Notes: generated from the sequence alone by a model not told the origin. A stretch of 64,000 nt of DNA from Alphaproteobacteria bacterium (GCA_028285105.1 JANQQE010000011.1:62001-126000); one strand, 5' to 3'; shown: positions 8,546-17,998, counted from the first letter of the stretch. Translations and numbers: made by a program.

Positions 8546-11506
8546 ATGGGATTCGATTTGAAATACTTGCGCACATCAGTCTACACGATGATACTTGGAC
8601 TGTTGGCGGTTGGCTGTACGCCCACACCTCCGGGCAATGGAGATAGTGACGGGGATGGGGATGGCGATGGAGACCCGCAACCGAACTTCGTGTTGTGCGA
8701 ATCGTCGGGTGGCGAGGACACTGACATCGACTTTTCCGGTTTTGGTGAAACCAAAGTGACGTTCAGCACGCTCGGTCACGGCCGCCATCTCGTTTACTTC
8801 GACGGGGTTCGTCTGATCTTTCAATTCGATCAGCCCATTCCGTTTTGTGCGATCATTCCCGACAATATCAAACTTTGGGACGTGGACACAGGCGATGAGG
8901 TACCGCTGACCGAAGCGCAGTTGACGCGTCAGAACATCGATGCAAATGGCGCGAACACCGACATCGGTGAAGATGTGGTCGCCAGTCTAATTCTCATCGA
9001 TCTGCCGGGCGATCTCGAAATCGGCAAGGATTACGAGTTGACATTCGACGACGAGACGCTGGGCCTCGACGGTGACTTTCAACAGAACCCGGACACGCCC
9101 GAACGCTCAAATGGCGAACTGCCGAGTGGAGACGATACGCCTGGCACCGATTTCCGCCAGATCCTTCGCACGATTCAGGTTTCGGATTACTTGACCGAGA
9201 CGCAGGGGATTGCCGGGTTGGCGCTCGACGATCAGGATCGGTTATACGGTACAAGCGAATCTGGCGCGTACGGACCGTTCACATCCGCAAAAGCGGTGAC
9301 GGCAGGCGATCAACTCGCCCCAAATCTCGATTCGCTCGCCAGCAAGGCGATCGCGATCGACAACGACGGCATGGTGATCGTCAAGGATCAGATCAGCGAT
9401 AACGAGGTCTATGCCATCGATCCGAATTCGGGAACGTTTGAGATGGTGGCAGTCCCCGATGTCGAAAGTCAGCCGGACGACGTCATCATCGCGCCACCCG
9501 GATACCACAGCGTGCAGCGAAGCGCCGTTGAGGAAGGCGACATTGTCTACTCGTCAACGGGAAACATCGTCGTTGCCGATCGTCGCGGTGGCGAAGGCAA
9601 TAAGGGCGCGTTGAATCTTGTCGATCGGGCTGGCTCGATCAGCGATGCGTATACGTCGCTTTTTTCGCCATGGGTCGGCGACAACCAAGCCGACTGTCGC
9701 ACGGTGTATGGACTGTACAAACCGGAAGACGATACCGGGTATGAAATGCACCGAATCCTGCCCGATGGTACTGTCGATCACAGCGGGTTTACGAATCCCG
9801 GTTCGCTTACCTCGCTGGAAGGGACTGCAGCAGTCAAACTCGAAAACATTTATGGCCGCGAGGAATACCTGATCATCGGTGACGTCGATCTCGCGCAGGC
9901 CAATCTCCGTCAGAATCTGCCGGATTTCGACGGTCGCTGCGTCATGATTTACAACGAAACGGAGAGTCGTCTTCAAGTGCTTTTTCCGCTTCCGGTCGAT
10001 ACATTCGCCTTTACGTTCGGTCCATTCTCCGATTGCGAACTGACTTCCAACCATGACACGGCCTACATTTCGCTACCCAATGACAACCGAGTCGTCATGA
10101 TGAACGGGTTCGCCAACAACGGTAAGAGCGAAGGTACTCCCGACTGCGATCCGTCGTTTGACGACAATATGACCGTCGCCGACGGTTCGGCCCGCGTATT
10201 CAGAAGCACGATCGGGAATGGCCGCTTTCTGATGCACGGTTCGCCAACGGTCTTGCAATTCGACATCGACCAAGCCGTTCCGCATTGCTCGGTCAACGCT
10301 GAGAATATCACGCTCGTGAAGCAAGCAACCGGTGAAAACGTATCGTTGGAAGATCAACGAATGCGCCGCTGGTTGTTCTCTGATCAGGCCAATGGGGTGA
10401 CGCTGGGAAGTCGCGTGATCGTCGATTTACCGAAGGAGTTGGAGATTGGCGAATATTACGAAATTCGACTCAACGGCGAAGCGATGGGTCTCGATGGAGA
10501 ATTTCTGACAGAGGAAAACGAAATCAAACGCAACGGTTACCTTCCAAGTGGTGATGGCACGCCGGGCGGCGACTTTGTGCAGAAATTTCAGGTGATTCAT
10601 GGCGATTGGTTTCTCACCGAGACGGGTGGAGCGCGGGGCGTGAGTTTGACTGGTCTCGAATCGTTATGGGCATCGACCGACGTCGCGATCATGGGCCCAT
10701 TCATCGCACCTACAACTCCGACGGTGGCGGACTCGCTGCTGGTCGGTGTCGATCAGGAGATCGCCGGTTCGGAAGGCACCGCAAAGGGCAAACCGATGGT
10801 GGCGAACAAGGATGCTGCCCGCGCTGATGTGACTTATGCATCGCTTCGCAACAGTCGTCTTTATGATGCCGACAGCCTCACCGGTTTCCAGCAAATCTTC
10901 CAGGTCGATTTCGGTGAGCCGGGTCTCGGTACGTTCGAGCAGGATTTGGAAATTGCGCCCGATGGTTTCGCCGGCGACTACGTGGACATCAACGTGGGAC
11001 GCGGTGTCATCATTGATGTGGCTGGCTCGACTTCGACGCTGCTCTTTGAAAGCGAAGCCAACTCGATTGAATACAAGTCGCTGTTTGTCGCCCCCGATTC
11101 GGTCGGTGGTGGTTTGTATGTGACGGCTTCTGAGAACTTCGGATCGAATTTGCGAATTCGGGAGGTCACACCGACTGGCGATCAGATCGATGAGTTCTCG
11201 CCGCTTGCCGGTGTCACGGGCAGTGCGTCGATGAAATTGCAGGATTACCACGGCGAGCCAGAGTACCTGATCGTCGGCGATTTCGATCGAACATCGGCAA
11301 CATTGATGTCGCGGCAGCACGCCGATTCGACATCGGGAAATGAATTGATCTGGTACAGTCCCGATCAAAACAGGATTCAAGTGATCGGTTCGTTCTCGAC
11401 CGGCGCCGACATGACCTTCACGCAGGATTTGGATACGGTCTATTCTTCTCACCCGGATATGCGTTCGGTGTTCCGGTTCCAGGGACTGGGCAACAATACC
11501 AACTAG
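8546..11506 (+). CDS. Large lipoprotein with internal duplication
   Basis: About 986 residues, probably an outer-surface lipoprotein. The signal peptide ends in a lipobox, GLLAVGC, with a Gly/Asp linker after the Cys. The rest is two homologous halves of about 480 residues: the first has VTFSTLGHGRHLVYF and DLPGDLEIGKDYELTFD, the second has FRSTIGNGRFLMHG and DLPKELEIGEYYEIRLN. Both halves end in VIMNxx-like propeller blades with EYLIIGDVDLA/EYLIVGDFDRT. A beta-propeller is likely for the later part of each half. AAGGAG sits ten bases before ATG 8546, which is better placed than the in-frame ATG at 8537. The function is unknown. Confidence 0.7.
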   Translation: MGFDLKYLRTSVYTMILGLLAVGCTPTPPGNGDSDGDGDGDGDPQPNFVLCESSGGEDTDIDFSGFGETKVTFSTLGHGRHLVYFDGVRLIFQFDQPIPFCAIIPDNIKLWDVDTGDEVPLTEAQLTRQNIDANGANTDIGEDVVASLILIDLPGDLEIGKDYELTFDDETLGLDGDFQQNPDTPERSNGELPSGDDTPGTDFRQILRTIQVSDYLTETQGIAGLALDDQDRLYGTSESGAYGPFTSAKAVTAGDQLAPNLDSLASKAIAIDNDGMVIVKDQISDNEVYAIDPNSGTFEMVAVPDVESQPDDVIIAPPGYHSVQRSAVEEGDIVYSSTGNIVVADRRGGEGNKGALNLVDRAGSISDAYTSLFSPWVGDNQADCRTVYGLYKPEDDTGYEMHRILPDGTVDHSGFTNPGSLTSLEGTAAVKLENIYGREEYLIIGDVDLAQANLRQNLPDFDGRCVMIYNETESRLQVLFPLPVDTFAFTFGPFSDCELTSNHDTAYISLPNDNRVVMMNGFANNGKSEGTPDCDPSFDDNMTVADGSARVFRSTIGNGRFLMHGSPTVLQFDIDQAVPHCSVNAENITLVKQATGENVSLEDQRMRRWLFSDQANGVTLGSRVIVDLPKELEIGEYYEIRLNGEAMGLDGEFLTEENEIKRNGYLPSGDGTPGGDFVQKFQVIHGDWFLTETGGARGVSLTGLESLWASTDVAIMGPFIAPTTPTVADSLLVGVDQEIAGSEGTAKGKPMVANKDAARADVTYASLRNSRLYDADSLTGFQQIFQVDFGEPGLGTFEQDLEIAPDGFAGDYVDINVGRGVIIDVAGSTSTLLFESEANSIEYKSLFVAPDSVGGGLYVTASENFGSNLRIREVTPTGDQIDEFSPLAGVTGSASMKLQDYHGEPEYLIVGDFDRTSATLMSRQHADSTSGNELIWYSPDQNRIQVIGSFSTGADMTFTQDLDTVYSSHPDMRSVFRFQGLGNNTN

Positions 11507-11540
11507 TCTTTTTTGAATGCGATCGTTCGAGTGGATTTTG

Positions 11541-11577
11541 CGGCGCGGGTGGATCCTTGATCTTCCCGCGCCGTTTT
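11541..11577 (+). terminator. Rho-independent terminator
   Basis: A perfect 9-bp stem, CGGCGCGGG (11541-11549) and CCCGCGCCG (11565-11573), has a 15-base loop and is followed by TTTTC. It lies 35 bp after the large lipoprotein stop. Confidence 0.8.
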
Positions 11578-11631
11578 CGTGTATGATGATTCGCGGAATT
11601 CTTGGTGCAATCAAGTATCGGGAGATGACTC

Positions 11632-11982
11632 GTGGCGAACATTTTGCATATTGCTGAATTGCCGGCATGGGAGAGTGCGAAGGCGTCGGGTTTCTACGCG
11701 ATTGAGAGTCTCAAGTCCGAAGGTTTCATCCACTGTTCAAAACCTTCGCAAGTCCTGGGCGTTGCCCATGAACGCTTCGCAAATCGCCATGACCTCGTGC
11801 TGCTTGAGATTGCTGAGAATCGCGTACGCGTCGAAATCAAGTACGAGAATTGCGAAGACGGGACCGAACAGTTTCCCCATCTTTATGGGCCACTCAATGT
11901 CGATGCGGTGGTAGCTGAACATCCGTTTCAACCCAACGAAGATGGCGCATTTGAGCTTCCGGCAGCGGTTTCCGAAGAATAG
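11632..11982 (+). CDS. DUF952 family protein
   Basis: A 116-residue cytosolic protein with the DUF952 signature: an N-terminal LHIAELPAWESAKASGFY, the core EGFIHCSKPSQVLGVAHERF, DLVLLEIAENRV, and FPHLYGPLNVDAVV. Family members are small and widespread, and resemble an ADP-ribosyl-transferase-type fold in predictions; the biological role is not established. The length matches the family. The start is an ATG preceded by GGGAGATGACTCGTGGCG; GTG 11632 is taken as the start because the domain begins immediately after it. Confidence 0.8.
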   Translation: MANILHIAELPAWESAKASGFYAIESLKSEGFIHCSKPSQVLGVAHERFANRHDLVLLEIAENRVRVEIKYENCEDGTEQFPHLYGPLNVDAVVAEHPFQPNEDGAFELPAAVSEE

Positions 11983-12076
11983 AGCGGATCAGGTGTCAAG
12001 CTGGACTTCATTGGGTCGGTCGTTACGAAGAAAAAACTGGTTTGCGAATTGGCTGCTTGTTAGGCTCATAGACGAT

Positions 12077-12556
12077 ATGTTCTCTCAATTCACATCGCTG
12101 CTTTGTGTCATTGCCCAACTCGCAATGCTTGTGCCGCTGCAGACGTGCGGGGGCGGGTCATGCGGATCGGCGGCACGGTCTTGCTGTTGCAGCCCGGATG
12201 CGAACGAATCGAAATCGTGTTGTTCGACGCCCAGCATTGCGATTGAGGCCATGGGTTGTTGTTCGGTCAAGGCCAGAAAAACGAAAAGAGTTAATCCAGC
12301 CGAAACCGCTACAGCTGATGATTTGCAGTTCAGTTGCACCGATTGCAATTGTAACGTTTCCAAATCGCCCCAGATTGTCAAGGTCGAGCGTCGCGTCAAG
12401 GTTGAGCCTGAGCATGTCGGTTGGCTTACTGTTGAATCAGATGCCAGTCCTTCACAGCATGATTCGGGTTTGTCCGGCAAGTTCGTTTCCAATGCAATCT
12501 GGGAGATGTATTCCCATCATCAAAGGCAGTCCATGCTCTGCGCGTGGCTGTGCTGA
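12077..12556 (+). CDS. Cys-rich exported protein, unknown function
   Basis: 159 residues from ATG 12077. The N-terminus MFSQFTSLLCVIAQLAMLV is a hydrophobic leader. It is followed by a dense Cys cluster (CGGGSCGSAARSCCCSP, then SCCS, GCCS and SCTDCNC), a pattern suited to metal binding or disulfides. I chose this internal Met because the longer frame overlaps the DUF952 gene and lacks a leader. It may form a set with the Cys-rich proteins at 12670 and 16012. No homologous family is recognised. Confidence 0.45.
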   Translation: MFSQFTSLLCVIAQLAMLVPLQTCGGGSCGSAARSCCCSPDANESKSCCSTPSIAIEAMGCCSVKARKTKRVNPAETATADDLQFSCTDCNCNVSKSPQIVKVERRVKVEPEHVGWLTVESDASPSQHDSGLSGKFVSNAIWEMYSHHQRQSMLCAWLC

Positions 12557-12669
12557 CTCTTCCTTTCTTTGAGTTGTATCAGGTTAATTCATATGCGATC
12601 CGGTTCAGCCGATCGGCTGAATTTTGGTGCGCGGTTTAATTGCAAACAACCTTGAGAAAGGAATGAAAG

Positions 12670-12930
12670 ATGAAAGCAAAAATGTTGATGGCCTTGTTGT
12701 CGGTTGGAGCAGTTGCGTTTGGTGCAGCGTACGTCGTTATTGCGGGCGGCAATGCTACCGGTCCAGGTTCAGACGCTTGTATTGCCTGCTGCGGAGACGA
12801 CTGCAAATCTTGCTGCGGAGACGATTGCACTTGCGGTACCGGTGAGGGTGGTTGCAAGAAGGAACTGAAGGCAACCGCCGAAAGTACCGCGAAGGCGGCC
12901 AAGGGCTGCTGCGCCAGTAAGTCAGTATAG
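12670..12930 (+). CDS. Small Cys-rich secreted protein
   Basis: 86 residues. An N-terminal signal peptide (MKAKMLMALLSVGAVAFGA) is followed by duplicated Cys motifs, CIACCGDDC and KSCCGDDC, then CTCGTGEGGC, and ends KGCCASKSV. The repeated CCGDDC suggests metallothionein-like binding of soft metals outside the cytoplasm; this is inferred only from composition. GAAAGGA lies seven bases before the ATG. A strong terminator follows at 12962. Confidence 0.55.
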   Translation: MKAKMLMALLSVGAVAFGAAYVVIAGGNATGPGSDACIACCGDDCKSCCGDDCTCGTGEGGCKKELKATAESTAKAAKGCCASKSV

Positions 12931-12961
12931 GGCAATTGGTCTGGATAACTGAATATAGACG

Positions 12962-13004
12962 TCCACCGGATCGGCAATCCGTGTCGATCCGGTGGATTTA
13001 TTTT
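12962..13004 (+). terminator. Rho-independent terminator between convergent genes
   Basis: A perfect 12-bp stem, TCCACCGGATCG (12962-12973) and CGATCCGGTGGA (12985-12996), has an 11-base loop and is followed by TTTATTTTA. It ends the small Cys-rich gene and touches the stop of the convergent YigZ-family gene. Confidence 0.85.
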
Positions 13005-13678
13005 ATGTCTGTCGCATTTTGAACAAAACAAATATTGCCAGCCGCCGCATTGTTCAGTTCCTTTTGCAGCGATTTGAACGTGTCAGAAGGTGCTCGAATG
13101 GCGAGCGTGACATCGGCTTCGAATGATTGGTCCTCGATGATGGCATCGTATTCAGCCAGCATGCGGGTAACCGTTTCGTGGATGCAGTATGGATAGCTCA
13201 ACGTGCAATCGATGCGCTGAACCTTGCGTTCGACCTTAAGTTCGGCGAAGGCGTTTTGTGCCGACTTCGTGTATGCCGCGACAAGTCCGCCAGTCCCGAG
13301 TTTCGTACCGCCGAAGTACCGCGTAACGACCACCACCGTGTCGCCAATATCCGTACCGCGCAAAACCGCGAGGATCGGCGGTCCCGAAGTTCCCGACGGT
13401 TCGCCGTCGTCGCTCATTCCTTCCGAAACGCTCGGTGGATAGCCAATCTTGTATGCGTAAACATGATGATTGGCATCGGGCATTTCCTTGCGCGTTTCGC
13501 GGATGGCTGCCTGTGCATCCTTGACCGTGTCAGCTCGCCTGATGGTTGCGATGAATCGAGAATTGGCGACGCGCGTTTCGACGCGGCATGGGTTGGCTGG
13601 GACGTTGTATTGCACGACGGCATTGTTGCGATCTTGCACGATAGTCGCAATGGTTCGCTCGGTTTGTTGCAAGGGCAA
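12998..13678 (-). CDS. yigZ: YigZ/IMPACT family protein
   Basis: 226 residues. The N-terminal domain carries the UPF0029/IMPACT signature, with VANSRFIATIRRADT, HHVYAYKIG and the diagnostic SDDGEPSGTSGPPILAVL, then VVVVTRYFGGTKLGTGGL. The C-terminal ferredoxin-like domain (residues about 150-215) matches the bacterial two-domain form. Eukaryotic IMPACT modulates GCN2; the bacterial role is unclear, perhaps nucleic-acid binding. The start is TTG at 13678, directly after the TAA of the upstream membrane gene, implying translational coupling; no internal ATG is usable. Confidence 0.85.
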   Translation of the reverse strand: MPLQQTERTIATIVQDRNNAVVQYNVPANPCRVETRVANSRFIATIRRADTVKDAQAAIRETRKEMPDANHHVYAYKIGYPPSVSEGMSDDGEPSGTSGPPILAVLRGTDIGDTVVVVTRYFGGTKLGTGGLVAAYTKSAQNAFAELKVERKVQRIDCTLSYPYCIHETVTRMLAEYDAIIEDQSFEADVTLAIRAPSDTFKSLQKELNNAAAGNICFVQNATDIK

Positions 13679-14128
13679 TTACCAGATTTGGCCAAACAGT
13701 ATGACGAACGACAGCACCACCGGGATCGAAGTAATCGCGACAGCCCACTCGGCAATCTTGCGGCCATGGCGGTCGCTGCGACGTCCCAACCATTCGCACA
13801 TGATGATGACAAACACGACCAGCGCAAATTTGAATGCCACCATGCCCCAAAGCCCGAAGCGCTGAATCACCGCATCGGCAATCGGATTCACCTCACTGCC
13901 GCCCGACATCAAAATGACCCAGGTCAGCATGATATCCAAGGTCGAAACAAACACGAACCAAACGTAAGCGTTCTGATAGCGCATCTGTCCCGACGGAATA
14001 TTCGAAGCGTCGGGCCGAACCACACCGCCACACTGCGGACACGCCGCAATCGCAAGCGAGACGGTGGCGAATCCGCACGCATCGCATATGCCACCGGTAA
14101 ATCCTGTATCTCGTCGTACTACTGACAT
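13679..14128 (-). CDS. Membrane protein with zinc ribbon (DUF5658-like)
   Basis: 149 residues from ATG 14128. The N-terminus carries a zinc-ribbon-like pair, CDAC and CPQC (17 residues apart), that would be cytosolic. Three hydrophobic segments follow. The phrase FVFVSTLDIMLTWVILMSGG, then SEVNPIADAVI, matches the DUF5658 pattern (D-x2-LTW...E-x-NP). The upstream 40 codons of the longer frame are left out because they show no leader or motif. It is coupled to the YigZ-family gene (TAA then TTG with no gap). The function is unknown. Confidence 0.6.
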   Translation of the reverse strand: MSVVRRDTGFTGGICDACGFATVSLAIAACPQCGGVVRPDASNIPSGQMRYQNAYVWFVFVSTLDIMLTWVILMSGGSEVNPIADAVIQRFGLWGMVAFKFALVVFVIIMCEWLGRRSDRHGRKIAEWAVAITSIPVVLSFVILFGQIW

Positions 14129-14324
14129 GACGCCAATTCTATGGTCTTTGATTTCATCACGTCCAGATTCGTTTTGTATAAAGTTCCAAGCCGCAATCGT
14201 TGAGGAGAAGAATGAGTTGCTCATGGTAAGGGTTTTGACTTGAACCACCGCTGCATCCCGCGATAATCACCCACTTATCGCTTTCTGGGACCATTTTCTT
14301 CGATAGGCAACCAACGGACGCTTC

Positions 14325-15836
14325 ATGTTGATTGCAGTTAACAATCTGGTTTTCGTGTGGTCATTTGTTGTTTACACGCTTGTTGTGGTGGGTGTCGGTG
14401 TGTATTCCTCCCGATTCGCCAAACGCAGCGACGAGGATTTTTTTCTTGCTGGGCGATCACTTGGCAAATGGGTGGGGGCGCTTTCGGCATCGGCATCGAG
14501 CGAGTCGGGCTGGGTGACGCTTGGCCTGGTTGGGATGGGGTTCGCAACCGGCGTGCAGGCGTATTGGATGGTGCCGGGCTGCGTGCTGGGGTATGCGTTT
14601 ATCTGGCTGGTTCTTGCCGAACCAATGCGTCGCCGATCCGCCGAACTGGGTTCGCTGACGTTGCCGGATTTTTTCTCGCAGCATTTCAAAGAACGGACGC
14701 CGATTCTGCGGATTCTTACTGTTGTGGTGATTGTCGTTGCGATGATGCTTTACGTGTCAGCTCAGTTCGCTGCGGCGGGTAAGTCATTTGAGGCGGCTTT
14801 TCGTCCAACGATTACGTATCACAACGGACTGCTCATCGGTGGGGCAATTGTTCTGTTCTATACTGTTACGGGTGGATTTCGAGCTGCATGCTGGACGGAT
14901 TTTCTGCAAGCATTATTGATGCTCATCGTGCTTGTCGCGTTTCCGATGTATGCCCTTCATGGACAGGGTGGTTTTGGAAGTGTCTTGGATACGCTTCGTG
15001 ATCACGATCCCAAGCTGGTTGCGTTCATGCCGGAGGCTTCCGGATGGGCGCTTGCAGGATTTCTGATTAGTTCAAGTGGACTCGGCATCAACTTCGGCTA
15101 CCCAGGGCAGCCACACGTCCTTGTTCGGTTCATGGCCCTCAAAGACAAGCGCGAGGCGCGGATGGGCGCGATCATCGCGATCGTCTGGGTCGCGATCGTA
15201 TTGACCGGTGCGGTGACGGCGGGCATGGCTGTGAAGTCTTTAGCAATTTTCGGAACCGACTGGGCAACGCCGATGCTGACAGGCGACGGCGAGCAGGCAC
15301 TCGTACTCGGATCCAAGCATTTACTTCACGGTGTGCTGGCTGGGATGGCGTTGGCCGCCGTGCTGGCTGCGATCTGTTCTACTGCCGACAGCCAGTTGGT
15401 CGTCGCCGCAAGCGCCGTAGCCAATGATATCTACGCCCACCTCATCGCAAAGAAACCGGGGCAAAATAACGCATGGTTTAATCGGCTTGTGGTGCTGGGG
15501 ATTGGCATCGGCGCGATGCTGATGGTCACCGGAAAAAAAGTGCAAGTTTTTGACCAGGTTTTGGACTATGGTTGGGCGGTGCTGGGTGCGGCATTTGGTC
15601 CCCAGTTGATCCTGGTCCTATTGTGGAAACGGGCGACTTATGCCGGATGCGTTTGCGGCATGCTGACTGGTTTTGTCACACCCATTGGCTGGAAGCTCTG
15701 GCAGGACGCCTCAGAGCCCTCGATTGAGATCTACAATCTGCCGCTCGCATTTGTGCTTGCTTTAATTGTGAATGTGGCGATAAGTTTGTTGATACGGCCA
15801 CGGGTTGCGGGTGCGATGGCTGGGCGTAAGCGATAA
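14325..15836 (+). CDS. Sodium:solute symporter, PutP-like
   Basis: A 503-residue inner-membrane transporter of the SSS (SLC5) family with about 13 predicted helices. Family signals are SRFAKRSDEDFFLAGRSLG near residue 30, LSASASSESGWVTLGLVGM, GGFRAACWTDFLQALLMLI, and the NxGxPGQPHVLVRFMALKD segment (INFGYPGQPHVL) typical of Na+/proline symporters. It probably imports proline or a related small molecule with Na+; the substrate cannot be fixed from sequence. It is divergent from the zinc-ribbon membrane gene and appears monocistronic. Confidence 0.85.
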   Translation: MLIAVNNLVFVWSFVVYTLVVVGVGVYSSRFAKRSDEDFFLAGRSLGKWVGALSASASSESGWVTLGLVGMGFATGVQAYWMVPGCVLGYAFIWLVLAEPMRRRSAELGSLTLPDFFSQHFKERTPILRILTVVVIVVAMMLYVSAQFAAAGKSFEAAFRPTITYHNGLLIGGAIVLFYTVTGGFRAACWTDFLQALLMLIVLVAFPMYALHGQGGFGSVLDTLRDHDPKLVAFMPEASGWALAGFLISSSGLGINFGYPGQPHVLVRFMALKDKREARMGAIIAIVWVAIVLTGAVTAGMAVKSLAIFGTDWATPMLTGDGEQALVLGSKHLLHGVLAGMALAAVLAAICSTADSQLVVAASAVANDIYAHLIAKKPGQNNAWFNRLVVLGIGIGAMLMVTGKKVQVFDQVLDYGWAVLGAAFGPQLILVLLWKRATYAGCVCGMLTGFVTPIGWKLWQDASEPSIEIYNLPLAFVLALIVNVAISLLIRPRVAGAMAGRKR

Positions 15837-16011
15837 GGGCTGGCTACGCCGATTGGGGCTGAATTATCGCATTCTTGTAACATGCAGTTCACGAAACACA
15901 TGACGTGAGCCGATTCTGTTAATCTGACGTAGTGGTTTGGCAAGTGGTGCCTCATTCCTTCACATCAAATTCAGGCACCGTTCTTTGCATTCAGTTATTA
16001 GGAGAATCCAG

Positions 16012-16308
16012 ATGATTAAGCGCATGACAAAAAAGTTTGCACTCTTGAGTTTGACAATGCTTTGCCTGGTTGGCCTGAGTATTGTTTCAACCGGTTGTGA
16101 AGAGCACAAGCACGGGTGGGGTCCGGAACAAAAGTGCTGTGGTAAAGATGGCAAGTGCTGCAAAGATGCCAAGGCCTGTGCCGCCGACTGCAAGAAGACC
16201 TGTTGCTCATCGGCCAAAAAATGCGGAGCCGATTGCAAGATGGCATGCTGCACCGACGCTAAAATGTGTCCGGCTGGATGTTTAATGACCTGTTGCAAAA
16301 AAGCCTGA
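16012..16308 (+). CDS. Small Cys-rich lipoprotein
   Basis: 98 residues from ATG 16012, with TAGGAG eight bases upstream. It has a signal peptide and lipobox, SIVSTGC. The mature part is a run of Cys motifs about every ten residues (KCCGKDGKCCKDAKAC, then DCKKTCC, DCKMACC, CLMTCCKK). The Lys/Cys repeats suggest a lipid-anchored metal-binding protein. It resembles the 12670 gene in design but not in sequence register. A terminator follows. The functional call is from composition only. Confidence 0.55.
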   Translation: MIKRMTKKFALLSLTMLCLVGLSIVSTGCEEHKHGWGPEQKCCGKDGKCCKDAKACAADCKKTCCSSAKKCGADCKMACCTDAKMCPAGCLMTCCKKA

Positions 16309-16355
16309 CTGATCGAAATCGATGAGATGTGCCTGAAAAAAATACGACGTATCTG

Positions 16356-16396
16356 AACACGGGACGTTGCCTATCGGTTACGTCCCGTGTTTATTT
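16356..16396 (+). terminator. Rho-independent terminator
   Basis: A perfect 12-bp stem, AACACGGGACGT (16356-16367) and ACGTCCCGTGTT (16380-16391), has a 12-base loop and a short T-rich tail, TATTTGG. It lies between the Cys-rich lipoprotein gene and the convergent 16416-17840 gene. On the minus strand a T7 run lies further out, so it may act both ways. Confidence 0.7.
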
Positions 16397-16415
16397 GGTT
16401 TCCGGTTTATTGTTC

Positions 16416-17840
16416 TCAATCGAGAAGGATGAAGCCCACGTTTCGATCGGCGTCCGTGATAAATGCACAAGCATCATCACTGGCGGTTACGTCTCTTGCC
16501 TTTAGCAATGCATCGTCCTCGTCCGTTGCGCGCGGATCGTTGAATACCTCCCAGAACACGTCTTTGCTGACTTGCAACAAATCGGCGTCATCCTCTGCTC
16601 CTGCACCAGCGATAAAGCGGTACTCGCCGTTGGGACTTATCGCCAACGTCTGACCAAATCCGAACACGCCATCATCTCTGATTTCGCCAATGGAAGTATT
16701 GGTGACTGCATCGGAAGTGACGGTCGGAGTCGCTCCGAGAACCAATCCGAATACGCTACGAGTTTGCTGATTCAAAAGGCGATCGGAGTCACTTTGCGCT
16801 GCGAAGTAACCGAACTGACCATTGTTCAGAAAGAAGTCATTGAAGGCGGCTGGGCTCACGGGTGCAGGTGACGTGCTTCCGACATTCATTCGAGCGAAGT
16901 AGACCATGCGCTCGCCTTCCGGCGATGTATCGCGGGCGAGATACATTAAGCTTAAATTGTCCAGCCAAATCGGTTTTTGAATACTGACGCCTCCAAACGT
17001 GGAGAAATCGAACGCTGCCGGTTCAAGGTCTGGAAACGAAAAATTGTAAAAGTAAATATTGTCGTCAACTTGTGCGGCGAGCAATCCCTGGAAACCGTCG
17101 ATCGCGACTTGTGTGTCAAACGGCGTGAACGGATCTGACGTACCGGGCGGGTTTTGTGTCAGCGGAATGAACTGAGGTGTCGGGTTAACCAGGCTCATTA
17201 ACTTGTAGAGAAAACCGTCGGTCGTTTGCTCTCGATCCATGACGGCTGCTACGAAATCGCCATCCGCGCGAAAGTCTGGGAGTCCCGTCGCGGCCCCACC
17301 TGCCACCGCGAACTCTTGAGGATCGAGCGGTGTCAGCGTGGCTGTTTCTGCGTTGAAGACAAACACTTCGCCTTCGACATTTCGAAGAATGATCCACTTG
17401 CCGGTGACTGCAAATCCGGAGATTACAAACTGCTCAGTTTCGGAAATATTCATGGCGACGGGATTGGGGTCGGAGGGGACGAAGTATTGCACTCCGCTGC
17501 CCTGACCGGTACCCACGACGATCAGGTCGTCTCCGGCGATGAGGTCTCCAAACAGATCAACCTGCACACCCGTGAATTCCACCTCCAGTCCAAATGGATT
17601 GAACTGATTGGCCGGGGGAGAGTCTTCGTCTTCACTGCCATTCGTATCAACAGGATCATCGCCCGTATTGTCGCCATCGTTGACAGTACCGTCACCCGGT
17701 GGGTCGAATCCATCCAGCGGATTGAGCCCGTTGTTTCCGCCATTGACCAACGTGGGGCGCACACAACCGGAATTTGCACATAGGGCAAGCCCGCACGCGA
17801 GCCAACAGACCGTCGATAACCGATACCACAAAGTTTTCAT
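16416..17840 (-). CDS. Hypothetical lipoprotein, beta-propeller-like
   Basis: 474 residues. The leader MKTLWYRLSTVCWLACGLAL is followed by a Cys-containing lipobox-like ANSGC, then an Asn/Gly/Asp-rich linker to about residue 80. The remainder has regular short beta-type segments such as DLIAGDDLIVVGTGQG, GKWIILRNVEGEVFVFN, DNIYFYNFSFPDL and RMVYFARMNVG, as in WD/PD40-like propellers. No catalytic motif is seen. It shares the planctomycete style of secreted or surface lipoproteins with the 8546-11506 gene. The function is unknown. Confidence 0.6.
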   Translation of the reverse strand: MKTLWYRLSTVCWLACGLALCANSGCVRPTLVNGGNNGLNPLDGFDPPGDGTVNDGDNTGDDPVDTNGSEDEDSPPANQFNPFGLEVEFTGVQVDLFGDLIAGDDLIVVGTGQGSGVQYFVPSDPNPVAMNISETEQFVISGFAVTGKWIILRNVEGEVFVFNAETATLTPLDPQEFAVAGGAATGLPDFRADGDFVAAVMDREQTTDGFLYKLMSLVNPTPQFIPLTQNPPGTSDPFTPFDTQVAIDGFQGLLAAQVDDNIYFYNFSFPDLEPAAFDFSTFGGVSIQKPIWLDNLSLMYLARDTSPEGERMVYFARMNVGSTSPAPVSPAAFNDFFLNNGQFGYFAAQSDSDRLLNQQTRSVFGLVLGATPTVTSDAVTNTSIGEIRDDGVFGFGQTLAISPNGEYRFIAGAGAEDDADLLQVSKDVFWEVFNDPRATDEDDALLKARDVTASDDACAFITDADRNVGFILLD

Positions 17841-17998
17841 AAGACCATCCCAAGTATCACAATCAATATTGGGGGAAGTCTTTCGGTTTTGCGGGGTCCA
17901 GTCAAGGGATTCTTGATCGCGACGACGAATGGGCGGTTACATTGTGGCGAATGAATTGCAGGAATGGTTGATTGTTCTTGGACGGATCTTGAAGCGTC

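Noticed and set aside
10664..11668. Minus-strand frame of 334 codons opposite the large lipoprotein
   Set aside because: It is antisense to a well-supported lipoprotein with no motif of its own.
13127..14125. Plus-strand frame of 332 codons opposite the YigZ and zinc-ribbon membrane genes
   Set aside because: It runs antisense across two real genes and has no recognisable domain.
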